NCBI GenBank assembly: GCA_964398215.1
Contig: CAYNNP010000001.1
Span: forward strand, 30,636 to 94,635
Length of the DNA: 64,000 nucleotides
Source of the DNA: CAYNNP01 sp964398215
GTDB taxonomy: Bacteria; Planctomycetota; Planctomycetia; Pirellulales; Pirellulaceae
Direction: 5' to 3'
This document shows positions 20,901 through 29,815 of the stretch, piece after piece. The notes beneath the pieces were generated by a model that saw only the letters and a list, made by a program, of their open reading frames with translations, was not told the origin of the DNA and made no database searches. Every line of letters starts with the position of its first letter. Position 1 is the first letter of the stretch. The translations under genes and the position numbers were made by a program.

Positions 20901-23900
20901 GAAGCTTTGATTGACGGATTGAGATATCAAAAGCTATCCGATGACTTGGTAGGCACAACACGTACCGTTACGATCGAATCGATCCAGGACAGTGGCGGAG
21001 GTACCGACACCACGAGTGTTGGCATTTCATCAGTCATTAGTTTTGACGTTGTCAATGACGCACCTGTTTTGACTGTGACCGAATTGAACGAAACGTTTAC
21101 CGAAGGCGGAATCGCAGTCAATGCTTTTTTGAATGCGTCAGTTGATACCGTTGAGTCGGGACAATCGTTGACGGAATTGGTGGTTGAATTGCACAACATC
21201 CAAGACAACGTGAATGAGGCTCTCGTAATCGATGGCGATACGTTGGCGATACCGGGTGTCCACACGACCACGGCGAATGGATTCATGGTTGATGTTGCTT
21301 TTTCCGCGCCAGTTGCTACCTATACAATCACACGCCCGACCGGCGGTTTTACGGTTGCGGAAGCCAATGCGTTGATCAACGATTTGCGTTACATCCACAC
21401 GTCAGACGACCCCACCGGACCTGACCGTTTCGTTTCCATTACGTCAGTTAGCGATGACGGTGGCACCGCCAATGGCGGCCAAGACACAACAAGTTTGAGC
21501 TTTCAATCCACCATCGCAGTCGTCGGGCAAAACGACGCTCCTACTTTTTCAGGTGTTGCTTTGGATCCTACCTTCACCGAAGGTGACACGGATGTGAATC
21601 TCTTCAACGTGACAAGCATCGATTCGATTGAACTCTCTGACAGTATCCAAGAAATTGCCCTAGAAGTCGACCTTCTTCAGAACGCTGCCGACGAATCACT
21701 GCGGATCGATAACGAACTGATCTCGTTGGCACCAGGGTCTCATACCACTTTAGCGAATGGCTACACCGTTGATGTTGTTAGCAGCGGCACAACCTCTCAG
21801 GTTACCATTTCCACAGCAACCGGTTTTCTTGATTCGGAAGCAATCACGCTGATCAACGACCTGCAATACGCGCATTCAATCGATGATCCTTTGGGAACAA
21901 GAGACATCAGACTCGTTTCTGTGACGGACACAGGAGGAACGGCGGGCACAGGTGTCGATACAACGATTTTGAATCTGACTTCTAATGTCGCTCTTGTAGG
22001 ACAAAATGATGCACCTGTTGTGTCGGCAACTGCACTGAATCCGACTTACACAGAAGGTGATTCGGGCGCAAGCGTTTTTGAGTCGGCAAGTTTTGATGCA
22101 ATTGAAGCATCTGATCAAATCCAAGAAATTGTGATTAGCGTTTCCGATCTTCAGGATGCGACTTCCGAGTTGCTCCACATCGACGGCGAACTGATTGCTT
22201 TGACAACCGCAGGACATACGACCGCCAACGGTGGCTTTTCGGTTGATGTACAAAACTCGGGTGCGACGACTCTGATTAGCATTTCCAAAACCGGTGGCTT
22301 CTTGGAGTCGGAAGCCGTCGCGCTGATCGACAACCTGCAGTACGAAAATTCAATTGATGATCCTTCGGGAACAAGGGGTGTCACACTCGTTTCAGTGACG
22401 GATACTGGGGGGACGACAGGAACTGGAATCGACACGACCTTTGTCAATCTTTTGTCGACCATTTCCCTTGTTGGACAAAATGATGCGCCGGTTGTTTCAC
22501 TTAGTTCACTGGACCCGACATTCACAGAAGACGGCGCTGATGTAAACGTCTTTACAGCCTCTAATTTTGACTCGATCGAAAGCTTGGATCAGATTCTTGA
22601 AGTGGTTGTTGAAGTCAGTGGGCTTCAAGATCCGGCGTCTGAATCGCTTCGCATCGACGGCCAACAGATTTCATTGGCGACGGGGTCTGACACAACGCTC
22701 GCGAATGGCTACAGCGTTGATGTTGTTAACGCTGGCGCAAGCTCTCAGGTCACGATTTCCAGATCAACTGGGTTTCAGGATTCAGAGGCCAACGCACTTC
22801 TTGACAGCCTGCAGTACTCAAATTCGATCGATGATCCTTTGGGAACCAGAGACGTCACACTCGTTTCTGTGACGGACACGGGAGGAACGGCGGGCGCAGG
22901 TGTTGATACAACGATTTTGAATCTGATTTCTAATGTCGCTCTTGCAGGACAAAATGATGCACCTGTTGTATCGGCAACTGCACTGAATCCTACCTACACA
23001 GAAGGTGATTCGGGCGCAAACGTTTTTGAGTCGGCAAGTTTTGATGCAATTGAAGCATCTGATCAAATCCAAGAAATTGTGATTAGCGTTTCCGATCTTC
23101 AGGATGCGACTTCCGAGTTGCTCCACATCGACGGCGAACTGATTGCTTTGACAACCGCAGGACATACGACCGCCAACGGTGGCTTTTCGGTTGATGTACA
23201 AAACTCGGGTGCGACGACTCTGATTAGCATTTCCAAAACCGGTGGCTTCTTGGAGTCGGAAGCCGTCGCGCTGATCGACAACCTGCAGTACGAAAATTCA
23301 ATTGATGATCCTTCGGGAACAAGGGGTGTCACACTCGTTTCAGTGACGGATACTGGGGGGACGACAGGAACTGGAATCGACACGACCTTTGTCAATCTTT
23401 TGTCGACCATTTCCCTTGTTGGACAAAATGATGCGCCGGTTGTTTCACTTAGTTCACTGGACCCGACATTCACAGAAGACGGCGCTGATGTAAACGTCTT
23501 TACAGCCTCTAATTTTGACTCGATCGAAAGCTTGGATCAGATTCTTGAAGTGGTTGTTGAAGTCAGTGGGCTTCAAGATCCGGCGTCTGAATCGCTTCGC
23601 ATCGACGGCCAACAGATTTCATTGGCGACGGGGTCTGACACAACGCTCGCGAATGGCTACAGCGTTGATGTTGTTAACGCTGGCGCAAGCTCTCAGGTCA
23701 CGATTTCCAGATCAACTGGGTTTCAGGATTCAGAGGCCAACGCACTTCTTGACAGCCTGCAGTACTCAAATTCGATCGATGATCCTTTGGGAACCAGAGA
23801 CGTCACACTCGTTTCTGTGACGGACACGGGTGGAACGGCGGGAACCGGCGTTGACACGACAAGCCTAAACTTGAATTCGGAAGTATCACTGAACGGAATC

Positions 23901-26900
23901 AATGATCGCCCCCTATTGAACGTAACGCCGGACAATCCGAATTTTCTGGAAGGCGATGGACCAGTAGGTGTATTCTCCAACGCATCAATTGACCTTGTCG
24001 AAAGTGCAGATTCCGTTGAAACAATAGTCATCCAAATCACCGGGCTACAAAACGGTAGTGATGAAATTCTGCAAATCGATGGCCAAGACATTTCGCTTTC
24101 AACGGGCAACATCGTGACAGCGAATGCCGGATTCGCCCTGGACGTCGCTGGCACGGCGACGGATTCAACAATCAGCATCACGCGTCCGGCAGGCTTTTCC
24201 ACAGCTGATGCCGCTACGTTGATCAACGAACTTAAGTATCTGAACAATGCAGTCGACCCCTTAGGAGCGACACGTGACATCACCATCCTAACGCTCCGCG
24301 ATGATGGCGGTACTGCTGGTGGCGGAGTTGATTCGATCGCATCGTCAATCAATTCGCAAGTCACGATTGGTGCTGTGAATACTCCTCCGAGCCTGACATC
24401 GCTAGCTCAGAATCCAACGTTCACGGAAGGCGATTCTTCTGCTGCGTTGTTCGCTTCGACGAATGTTGATACCAGCGAAGCTATCGACCTTGTGCAACAG
24501 GTGTTTTTGACCGTCAGTGATTTGCAGAACGGTACCGACGAGGAATTGATTGTTGATGGAACGGCCATTGAATTGGTGTCGGGGTCAACAACGACAACAC
24601 TAGGCTACCAGGTTGATGTCACGTTGAATGGAAACACTGCCGATGTGGTCATTGGCACAGGCGGTGGAATCTCTAACACAGACACAGCATCGCTGATCGA
24701 TGGAATTGATTATCAAAACCTGTCTGACGATCCTTTGGGTACCAACCGTACTGTCCGAATTGTGTCGATCACTGACAACGGAGGAGGCGATGACACTGGA
24801 TTCCCAGCGATTGACTCAGTTGTCGATCTCGTTTCTGTAAACGACGCTCCATTGGTGACAATTGGCGCGAGCAATCCAACGCTGACAGAAGACTCGTCAC
24901 CGGTCAGTCTATTCGCATCGGCGACCATCGATTTAGTTGAATCAGCTGACCAGGTGCAGATGATTGGGCTTTCGATTAGCGGATTAGAAAACGGAGCTGC
25001 CGAATCGATCACGATCGATGGAACTGAGCTCGCTCTTATCAATGGCAACTCCACAACATCCGCAGGCGGCTTCGATGTGTCCATCTTGCTTTCTATGGGC
25101 GGTGCGCAGGCGGATATTGAAATTTCTAGAGGCACTGGTTTTACGAGTGCAGAAGCAAGTGACTTGATCACGTCTTTGCAATATCAAAATTCCAGTCAAG
25201 ACATTCTTGGTAGTACACGCGTTGTGACGATCACCGAGCTTCAAGATGACGGTGGTACTGGCAATGGTGGGATCGACCTGGCGTCTTTGGCGGCTCAATC
25301 GACAATCTCTCTACTGGAAGTCAATGATGAACCCGTTTTGACTGCCGGTGGTTTGAATCCCACATTCACGGAAGATGCTGGCTCTGTGTCGCTCTTTAGT
25401 GCGACCAATTTGAATTTGGTTGAAGCCAATGACCTGGTCGAAAGTATCGAAATTGGATTCACAGGAATCGTTGATGGAGCCAACGAGCAAGTCGTGATCG
25501 ATGGGTCGCAGATTAGCTTGGACGGTAGCGTTACGACAACGGCGTCAGGATATCAAGTTGTTACATCTGCCGGACCTGCTTCTACCGTAACCATTTCGGG
25601 CGCTAGTGGAATAACGAACACGGATGCCATTTCCATACTAAGCTCGGTGGCGTACCAGAATTTGGGGGACGATCCAACCGCTGGTTTGCGCACAGCCACA
25701 ATTCAGCTGATCCAGGACAATGGCGGTACAAGCAACGGAGGTGACGATAGCTTGAATCCAAACATCGTTTCCAACATTTCGGTTGTGCCCGTTAACGATG
25801 CTCCCACATTTACTACCGATCAAAACAACCCTACTTTCATCGAAAATGCATCTCCAGTTGTTCTATTCCAGAACACCAATCTGAGCGTGATCGAGAGTGG
25901 TGACCAAGTCCAAAGCCTTCGTGTCACGGTTGCCGAGATCGAAGATTTTGCTAACGAGTTCTTGTTGATCGATGGCGAAAGTGTTTCGTTGGTTGCAGGA
26001 TCAAATACTACAGCAGCCAATGGCTACCTGATCACGGTCACCAACCCCAGTGGTTCCGAAGCAACGCTAGTGATCGAAAGAGCTAGCGGATTCAGTTCAG
26101 TTGCTGCGGAAGCATTGCTCGATAGCATCGCCTACGAAAATCGAAGCGACGATCCAGTTGGACCACAGCGAACTATCACCGTTAGTGAAGTCCGGGACAA
26201 CGGCGGGACGAATGCGGGAGGTGTCGACGTTAGCTCCAGCACTCCAGTTTCCTCGGTCGTAATGATTAGCCCAGTCAACGACGCGCCAGTGGTTGTGGCA
26301 AGTGCTAGTGGCGAGAGTTTTACGGAGAATGGTACCGCTGTTTCGATCTTCGGCTCCGCTACCGTTGACTTGATTGAAGCCAACGATGCTGTCCAGTCCG
26401 TAGAACTAACGGTGTCAGGCATCTTGGACGGAGCCAATGAGCAACTAACTATCGCTGGGACATTGATTGATCTTGTTACAGGAACCCATACTGCGGCGAA
26501 CGGTTTTACCGTGAATGTGGTGACTAGCGGCTCGGATGCCAACGTGAACATTACACGCAATCAGGTATTTTCAGCCAACGATTTAGAAACGTTACTCACC
26601 CAAGCACAATACAGCGTTGCCGGAGACCAGGTGACTGACGGGCAACGTGTGGTTACGATCGCGCGACTGCAAGATACCGGAGGAACTTTGAATTCGGGTG
26701 ATAACGATTCCCTGCCCGCAATTCAGTCAGCAATCACTGTCGTGGGCGTGAATGACTCGCCAACCATTACAGATTCAATTCTTGCACCTACCACCGACAA
26801 TGAAACCAACCCACCAGGAGCAACCATTAGCAGCTTGCTTGGGCCAGGGTTCGTTGATGCGGATGGCGATAGTCTTGCTGGGGTTGCTGTTGTCTCCAAC

Positions 26901-29063
26901 ACAGCTAACCCAAGCAATGGAGTTTGGCAGTACAGCAGTGACGGTATCAATTGGTCCGACATTGGATCTGTCAGCGATTCGTCTGCCCTTGTGTTATCGT
27001 CGAATACTCTGGTTCGGTTCTTGCCCCAACTGCACTTTGCTGGTGCGCCAGCTAGTTTGGTAGTCCATGCAATCGACTCAAGTCTGCCAACCACATTCTC
27101 GACTTCGGGAACAGCAGAATCCCGAGTCGTTGTATCCACGTCTAGTCTTGCACCTAGCTCGGCCATCGGCCCAGATTCCGGCGCAATCACGACTTCCGTT
27201 AGCATTTTGAATTTCGCGCCAACGATCACCGATACCAATGATACTTTCATCCAAGACAACGAAGTAGCGCAGCCGCTTGCGTCAGTTGTGATCAACGACG
27301 CGAATTTGGATTTGCTGACAACTCGAATCGTGGTTAGCGGTGGCGTTACAAATGGGGAGTTTTCAGCGGATTCATTGGCGGCTGCTGGAATTTCTCTGAC
27401 TGCGCCGGGGGTCTACGAACTGTCGACTCCATCATCGGCTGCGCAAATACAAGCCGCACTCAGGTCACTCGTTTATGAGCCAAGTGAGAACCAAGTCGCC
27501 GTTGGGGCAACGCAGTCCACGACGTTCACGATCGAAGTCGCCGACAGCTTGGAAACAACCACCGACGCGACAGTTCTAAATGTGTTGTCAGTCAACAGTT
27601 CACCGCTGAATCAAAATTTAGAGCTCGCTACGATTGACGAAGACGTATTTGACCCGGCGGGTTCATCGGTGGTCGATCTGGTAAATTCGATAACAGACCC
27701 CGATTTTGGCGGTTCAGTCATTGGCATAGCAGTGGTGGGCAACGACGCGAACCCAGCGACTGAGGGTGTTTGGCAGTACACAGCCAATGGTACCGACTGG
27801 ATCAGCATTGGGGCAGTTAGTGAATCCAATGCACTAACGATCGCGGCCGACACGCTGGGACATGCAAGGATTCGGTTCCTACCCAATGCAAACTTCAATG
27901 GCACGCCGAACCCACTGCAGATTGTGACCTTGGACAATACGTTCGCGCGAGCGTTTTCGGCAAGCGACGGGATCCGCCGAACCATTGACGTCACGACGAA
28001 TACTTCAACCGACTATGTCAGCGACACAGTAGCCAACGTGGCGATCAATGTCGCATCCATCAATGACCGACCCACATTTCAAGCAATTGCAACGCAGGCA
28101 GTCACTGCAGGTGAGTCTTTTGCATCACCATCATCGTTGTTTCAGGCAGCCAGTAACGACGTTGATGGCGACATATTGCAGCCCGTACTTGTAAGTGGGC
28201 CTTCGAACGGATCTCTGACACTGAATCCGGACGGTTCGTTCATCTACGTTCCCGATCCAGATTTCCTTGGCATCGATACTTTTCAGTGGCAAGCCAGTGA
28301 TGGTGATTTGTTAAGTGAAGTCGAAACAGTTGTCTTGGAGGTCATTCCTGTCATAGCGCTCGATGTCAACTCCGGGCCAGCCGATACAATCGGATCGGAG
28401 AATGAATCAGAGAACGAATCCGACAGTGAATCCGAACAGGAGTTGGAGCCCGAAGAAGAAAGTCAAGAATCCGCTGCGGAACCGCGGAGCATCGACAGGC
28501 CGAATTCATCAGAGAACGCTGCTCCAGCACCAGTCCTTTTAGCTGTCAATGTCTTGAATGTTGCTACGGACACGGCAGACGATGACCTGATTGGGGTGTT
28601 CTTTTCACCAAGTCTAGAAGCAGAAGCGAAAGCTGATTCTGAGCAAAGCCAGAAACAGAACGCCAAGCAATCTCGTGGCGCCGAAGACGAGGGCCAGCGT
28701 TCCGGCACGCAATTCAGACAAACTGGATCGATCCAATCAGTTGACTATGCACTGATCAATGCCCCAGGTGAACTATGGACAGAGTTGGACGCTGCTCGGG
28801 AGAGTGTCGAGTCCCAACTTGAAAATGACATGCTGAAGGTTGGGACAACGGGATTCGCGGCTAGCGGGTTCACCGTGGGATTTGTGGCTTGGGCAATTCG
28901 AAGTGGATTCCTGCTGTCCAGTTTCCTAGCTCAAATGCCAGCTTGGCGGTCGATTGATCCGCTGCTGATCATGCAGGGTGGATTCGGAAACATGGACGAC
29001 GAAGAAACGCTGGAAGAAATGATGCAGCGTGAAAGCGAATCGTTGGACAATGAATCCGCTTGA
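14946..29063 (+). CDS. Giant LEPR-XLL/DUF4347 surface-type protein with cadherin-like repeats
   Basis: 4705 residues. Residues 44-51 (LEARILFS) match the LEPR-XLL motif found near the N-terminus of very large planctomycete proteins. Residues about 92-250 form a DUF4347 domain (LHIISHGEPG, ILIYGCDLAGT, GADVAASTNKTG). A cadherin-like unit (about 265-390), a propeller-like stretch with repeated VVWQ/VIWTS/IAWQ strands (about 415-780) and a region of unknown fold (about 790-1085) follow. Residues 1089-3935 are 18 tandem repeats of about 158 residues. Residues 3936-4480 hold two WQYxxxGxxW modules and a cadherin/VCBS-like unit. Then come a Glu/Ser-rich linker (about 4485-4510), one hydrophobic helix (about 4638-4662) and a short tail. 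No ordinary signal peptide is visible. It is probably a surface adhesin or matrix protein exported by a dedicated route, possibly the neighbouring operons. Confidence 0.85.
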   Translation: MSKWIRNLWQNCRTSADELATRSRWAQRRNTETVGQARPNTIDLEARILFSAVPLDVAALENQSTDVAVIDSGNNGDAESSSIFESQAVREVIVIDGGVESIDQLLDDLANERPNAAVFILDSQSDGVQQLTDILDSYSNLDSLHIISHGEPGTIQLGNTTLSENNVAGYAGQIASWQSAFSSDADILIYGCDLAGTQSGEHFVDSLSALTGADVAASTNKTGHEDLGGDWILEYGVGVIQTEIPFSNLLQENWFSTLAPNEAPLNIAPTSGRTEVDTPLVFSSSTANELSVLDVDTGTSDLQITLEVTNGTLSLGNVLPVVISQGTGANDTLVEFSGTQSEINAALDGLVFTPDTGFYGRADLGITTDDLGTGTGTGGALQDSDGFAIYVGTEIVREDQFQVNPGSPEDPVNSNESTSDDRESHTRSVAAHDDGSYIVVWQDDARTPTKESDIFAQRFDQDGNRIGQSFQVNVFDDGDQTEASVVVDGEGNFAVIWTSDGQDGDGAGIYMRRFNADGTAIDAMDVLVNDTTQGNQTRPTIAANDAGQIVIAWQTQGANAGIYANEFTISGGLGSGEFPVRLGADATNPAIDINESGDFIIVWQENGIWRRRYGSQADAGPIQIDSNPDSTNPTVAYQNDGRFVIAWTLNATFPPFTNSNPSIIVQAFGSDGIGGSAVEHEGGLVSAFARELSLESDHQGNFVLAWRRTVVSSERISLARLSIDPTSNEVRISPIVNVSGPTPAGVDTRTPSVSLVDPQNFIVVWTQETGADSSVIARRIGTGAREAITFTTADAGDFNAGAFEFGQLLSFTNPNLSLENGAGGTTTGTPVLLSDARPFTNPDTAINAIHRVGSNIIIGEGAGAVQVQQGDLLLSLFDVTDVLGVQLESNDILLLRPTIDGEYFAMGLDIFANDFPETSRIEAFSLVERDTTIGDTTVKAGSILYVRANEGNFEQHDIWVWTPATLGASTATGTSELLISGVDIGIAEANNGIDALELIEEDTVIGNQQYDAGTILLSLGRSATIDGLVIQDEDIVSFVADTTTLESGSSSGTFALQFDGSDVGLGGGNNEDVKSLVAEGVAPVNAATNQPPTLTTSATNPTSIEQTPTDLFSSSSVDVGMSGQRIESIQLEFSGLQDGTDETLIIDGTEVSLSMPGNHITGNSFYGVEVVVMGSDTRITISRSNGFRAEDAEQLLDTLQYINHNDEPSTLARTVTIASIKNDGGTDGGGVDTSNPNIASTITVVGVNDEPSAVSTPLNPTIDSLSFVSLFSSTSINTVESTDEITLIELNVTGVTNPGTESIEYDGDILAIVNGTNTTSSGFQISTSVSGADATIQITRSGNFTVAEAELLIDGLRYQITTNMPAGNERTVQLSRIQDNGGTLNSGDDSVDLNITSTISIDTVNDSPVVSTDSLNPNYTENGTPVSVFENTSIDLVESSQFVREIVLNVDGVEDASQEFLEIGGTSYALNSGFHTAGGNQINLTVAGNLATITIQRPANTLTNVDAQNLIDNIRFHSTLDDPQVATRDVVLVSVQDSGGIANGANDRTTVNTTSVVTINAVNDQPIASTLGLNPMFFENSSPVVLFSNTTLDLVEASQEVAQVRLRVSGIESFADEFLRIDGQDIAFNSAPVVTTLNGFNVSITSTGNTATVNISGTTGFTAAQAIALINDVKYGTVLEDFQSPTREAALLLVRDDGGTLNGGEDVDNDVHVSNVSIQPRNDAPTLTATPLNPSYAEGSTAVQVFESTAIGTVENGQLIQQFGFRVEGIQDANQEFITIDGKEYALISATHTTSANQLTVMVINSGSSSDILVSKPGFDFSTAVAEGLVDGISYRSSNNNTIDSNRVFRFLSIQDNGGTLNGGTDTLFSSLMSTVSVTATNDPPMVSSNAQNPTFAEGGPSVALFDSTSVDTIENTDQIVSLNISVSDRQNGADEQLEIDGQTVALIDDSFVTAANGYTVDVVVTGTDVDITIARLGNFMASQAEALIDGLRYQKLSDDLVGTTRTVTIESIQDSGGGTDTTSVGISSVISFDVVNDAPVLTVTELNETFTEGGIAVNAFLNASVDTVESGQSLTELVVELHNIQDNVNEALVIDGDTLAIPGVHTTTANGFMVDVAFSAPVATYTITRPTGGFTVAEANALINDLRYIHTSDDPTGPDRFVSITSVSDDGGTANGGQDTTSLSFQSTIAVVGQNDAPTFSGVALDPTFTEGDTDVNLFNVTSIDSIELSDSIQEIALEVDLLQNAADESLRIDNELISLAPGSHTTLANGYTVDVVSSGTTSQVTISTATGFLDSEAITLINDLQYAHSIDDPLGTRDIRLVSVTDTGGTAGTGVDTTILNLTSNVALVGQNDAPVVSATALNPTYTEGDSGASVFESASFDAIEASDQIQEIVISVSDLQDATSELLHIDGELIALTTAGHTTANGGFSVDVQNSGATTLISISKTGGFLESEAVALIDNLQYENSIDDPSGTRGVTLVSVTDTGGTTGTGIDTTFVNLLSTISLVGQNDAPVVSLSSLDPTFTEDGADVNVFTASNFDSIESLDQILEVVVEVSGLQDPASESLRIDGQQISLATGSDTTLANGYSVDVVNAGASSQVTISRSTGFQDSEANALLDSLQYSNSIDDPLGTRDVTLVSVTDTGGTAGAGVDTTILNLISNVALAGQNDAPVVSATALNPTYTEGDSGANVFESASFDAIEASDQIQEIVISVSDLQDATSELLHIDGELIALTTAGHTTANGGFSVDVQNSGATTLISISKTGGFLESEAVALIDNLQYENSIDDPSGTRGVTLVSVTDTGGTTGTGIDTTFVNLLSTISLVGQNDAPVVSLSSLDPTFTEDGADVNVFTASNFDSIESLDQILEVVVEVSGLQDPASESLRIDGQQISLATGSDTTLANGYSVDVVNAGASSQVTISRSTGFQDSEANALLDSLQYSNSIDDPLGTRDVTLVSVTDTGGTAGTGVDTTSLNLNSEVSLNGINDRPLLNVTPDNPNFLEGDGPVGVFSNASIDLVESADSVETIVIQITGLQNGSDEILQIDGQDISLSTGNIVTANAGFALDVAGTATDSTISITRPAGFSTADAATLINELKYLNNAVDPLGATRDITILTLRDDGGTAGGGVDSIASSINSQVTIGAVNTPPSLTSLAQNPTFTEGDSSAALFASTNVDTSEAIDLVQQVFLTVSDLQNGTDEELIVDGTAIELVSGSTTTTLGYQVDVTLNGNTADVVIGTGGGISNTDTASLIDGIDYQNLSDDPLGTNRTVRIVSITDNGGGDDTGFPAIDSVVDLVSVNDAPLVTIGASNPTLTEDSSPVSLFASATIDLVESADQVQMIGLSISGLENGAAESITIDGTELALINGNSTTSAGGFDVSILLSMGGAQADIEISRGTGFTSAEASDLITSLQYQNSSQDILGSTRVVTITELQDDGGTGNGGIDLASLAAQSTISLLEVNDEPVLTAGGLNPTFTEDAGSVSLFSATNLNLVEANDLVESIEIGFTGIVDGANEQVVIDGSQISLDGSVTTTASGYQVVTSAGPASTVTISGASGITNTDAISILSSVAYQNLGDDPTAGLRTATIQLIQDNGGTSNGGDDSLNPNIVSNISVVPVNDAPTFTTDQNNPTFIENASPVVLFQNTNLSVIESGDQVQSLRVTVAEIEDFANEFLLIDGESVSLVAGSNTTAANGYLITVTNPSGSEATLVIERASGFSSVAAEALLDSIAYENRSDDPVGPQRTITVSEVRDNGGTNAGGVDVSSSTPVSSVVMISPVNDAPVVVASASGESFTENGTAVSIFGSATVDLIEANDAVQSVELTVSGILDGANEQLTIAGTLIDLVTGTHTAANGFTVNVVTSGSDANVNITRNQVFSANDLETLLTQAQYSVAGDQVTDGQRVVTIARLQDTGGTLNSGDNDSLPAIQSAITVVGVNDSPTITDSILAPTTDNETNPPGATISSLLGPGFVDADGDSLAGVAVVSNTANPSNGVWQYSSDGINWSDIGSVSDSSALVLSSNTLVRFLPQLHFAGAPASLVVHAIDSSLPTTFSTSGTAESRVVVSTSSLAPSSAIGPDSGAITTSVSILNFAPTITDTNDTFIQDNEVAQPLASVVINDANLDLLTTRIVVSGGVTNGEFSADSLAAAGISLTAPGVYELSTPSSAAQIQAALRSLVYEPSENQVAVGATQSTTFTIEVADSLETTTDATVLNVLSVNSSPLNQNLELATIDEDVFDPAGSSVVDLVNSITDPDFGGSVIGIAVVGNDANPATEGVWQYTANGTDWISIGAVSESNALTIAADTLGHARIRFLPNANFNGTPNPLQIVTLDNTFARAFSASDGIRRTIDVTTNTSTDYVSDTVANVAINVASINDRPTFQAIATQAVTAGESFASPSSLFQAASNDVDGDILQPVLVSGPSNGSLTLNPDGSFIYVPDPDFLGIDTFQWQASDGDLLSEVETVVLEVIPVIALDVNSGPADTIGSENESENESDSESEQELEPEEESQESAAEPRSIDRPNSSENAAPAPVLLAVNVLNVATDTADDDLIGVFFSPSLEAEAKADSEQSQKQNAKQSRGAEDEGQRSGTQFRQTGSIQSVDYALINAPGELWTELDAARESVESQLENDMLKVGTTGFAASGFTVGFVAWAIRSGFLLSSFLAQMPAWRSIDPLLIMQGGFGNMDDEETLEEMMQRESESLDNESA
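18210..26750 (+). repeat. 18 tandem ~474-bp (158-residue) coding repeats in the giant gene
   Basis: Each unit opens with N-D-x-P, continues with LNPTFTEG, a V-x-L/V-F strand and a DxxE turn (D-L/T-V/I-E-S/A), then a LxIDGxxxxL strand, a Thr-rich GHTT-ANGY segment, an I-T/S-R-x-x-G-F strand, A-x-x-L-I-x-x-L-x-Y, a DP-x-G-x-R strand and a closing D-x-G-G-T-x-x-G-x-D-T loop. The 18 units span residues 1089-3935, averaging 158 residues. The asparagine/aspartate-rich loops resemble calcium-binding cadherin-type junctions. Most units are divergent; units 9-12 are near copies. Confidence 0.9.
22073..23830 (+). repeat. Recent in-frame 948-bp duplication inside the repeat array
   Basis: Bases 22073-22882 and 23021-23830 are identical over 810 positions at an offset of 948 bases, exactly two 474-base units. 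The roughly 190 bases before each copy are similar but carry many substitutions. The identity covers third codon positions, showing a very recent duplication or gene conversion that added two domains without breaking the frame. Confidence 0.95.
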
Positions 29064-29142
29064 GCGTCTTGGGTTGTTTTGCATCTTGGGCTGTTTTGTC
29101 TAACCGAATAGAATCACGGCTTCTTCCTACGGAGCCTGATAC

Positions 29143-29529
29143 GTGAGCGAAAATATACAACTGAGTGTGATCTGCTGCGATGATTCGCCAGCTCGGCATT
29201 CGCAATTGATTACTCGATCGATGCCCTTGGCCGATTTGGAACCGTTAGTGATTTCAACTGAGGTTCAAGAATTGCCAGCCGGTCGCGCGAGGGGCCTGCA
29301 CCTTGCAGCAGCCGATGCCGAACATGGCAAGGTGACATATTTGCAAGAGATCTTGGAGGGCGGATTCTTCGTCTACGTTGGTCAATCCGACAACCTTCAA
29401 GAACATTGGCTTGGCCCTGGCTGTTGGGCCGCGTTCTGCGATCACGAAGGCACAGGCCACGCATCACGAGTCGGCCCCAACGGTTGCAAGCGAAGGTTTC
29501 GCCTATTACGCGGTTTACTGATACCGTGA
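29143..29529 (+). CDS. Hypothetical protein, unrecognised (GTG start)
   Basis: 128 residues from a GTG codon, 79 bases after the giant gene on the same strand. No family is recognised. It has no membrane segment or signal peptide. Its C-terminal third is Gly/Cys-rich and basic (GPGCWAAFCDHEGTGH, then GCKRRFRLLRGL). Two antisense open frames overlap it, but this frame reads more like a folded protein (LSVICCDD, EGGFFVYVGQSDN). Its position suggests possible cotranscription with the giant gene. Coding status is moderate. Confidence 0.45.
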   Translation: MSENIQLSVICCDDSPARHSQLITRSMPLADLEPLVISTEVQELPAGRARGLHLAAADAEHGKVTYLQEILEGGFFVYVGQSDNLQEHWLGPGCWAAFCDHEGTGHASRVGPNGCKRRFRLLRGLLIP

Positions 29530-29815
29530 TTGTTTGGCAGAGCTAGTCACGTTCCCCAGGGTACCTCAGTTTTTGAAATCTGCATAGAACAACTCAAAAC
29601 CGAAATCGCGGAAGTAAAAAGTAACATCAAAGAGCCTGCAAAACGAAAGACCAAGACTACCACTCCAAAAACTACCGATCCGAAGCAGCGGCCGAGGTAA
29701 ATCCAAATCCACCAAACCAGGAAGTCCTCGAAGGGCCATGGGCAATTCTATGTCACTGATTGTGTCCCAACTCGCTGCTTCACCTTTCGGTCCAGAGGCG
29801 GCTGCGGAAGCTAAC

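Noticed and set aside
18210..26750. Regular repeats that might suggest a CRISPR-like array
   Set aside because: The period is about 474 bases, in frame and protein-coding; there are no short identical repeats with unique spacers.
14946..29063. Many antisense open frames of 60-213 codons inside the giant gene
   Set aside because: They are shadows of the repeat array: several recur at the same offset as the repeats (for example 948 bases) and have low-complexity Ser/Thr/Val content.
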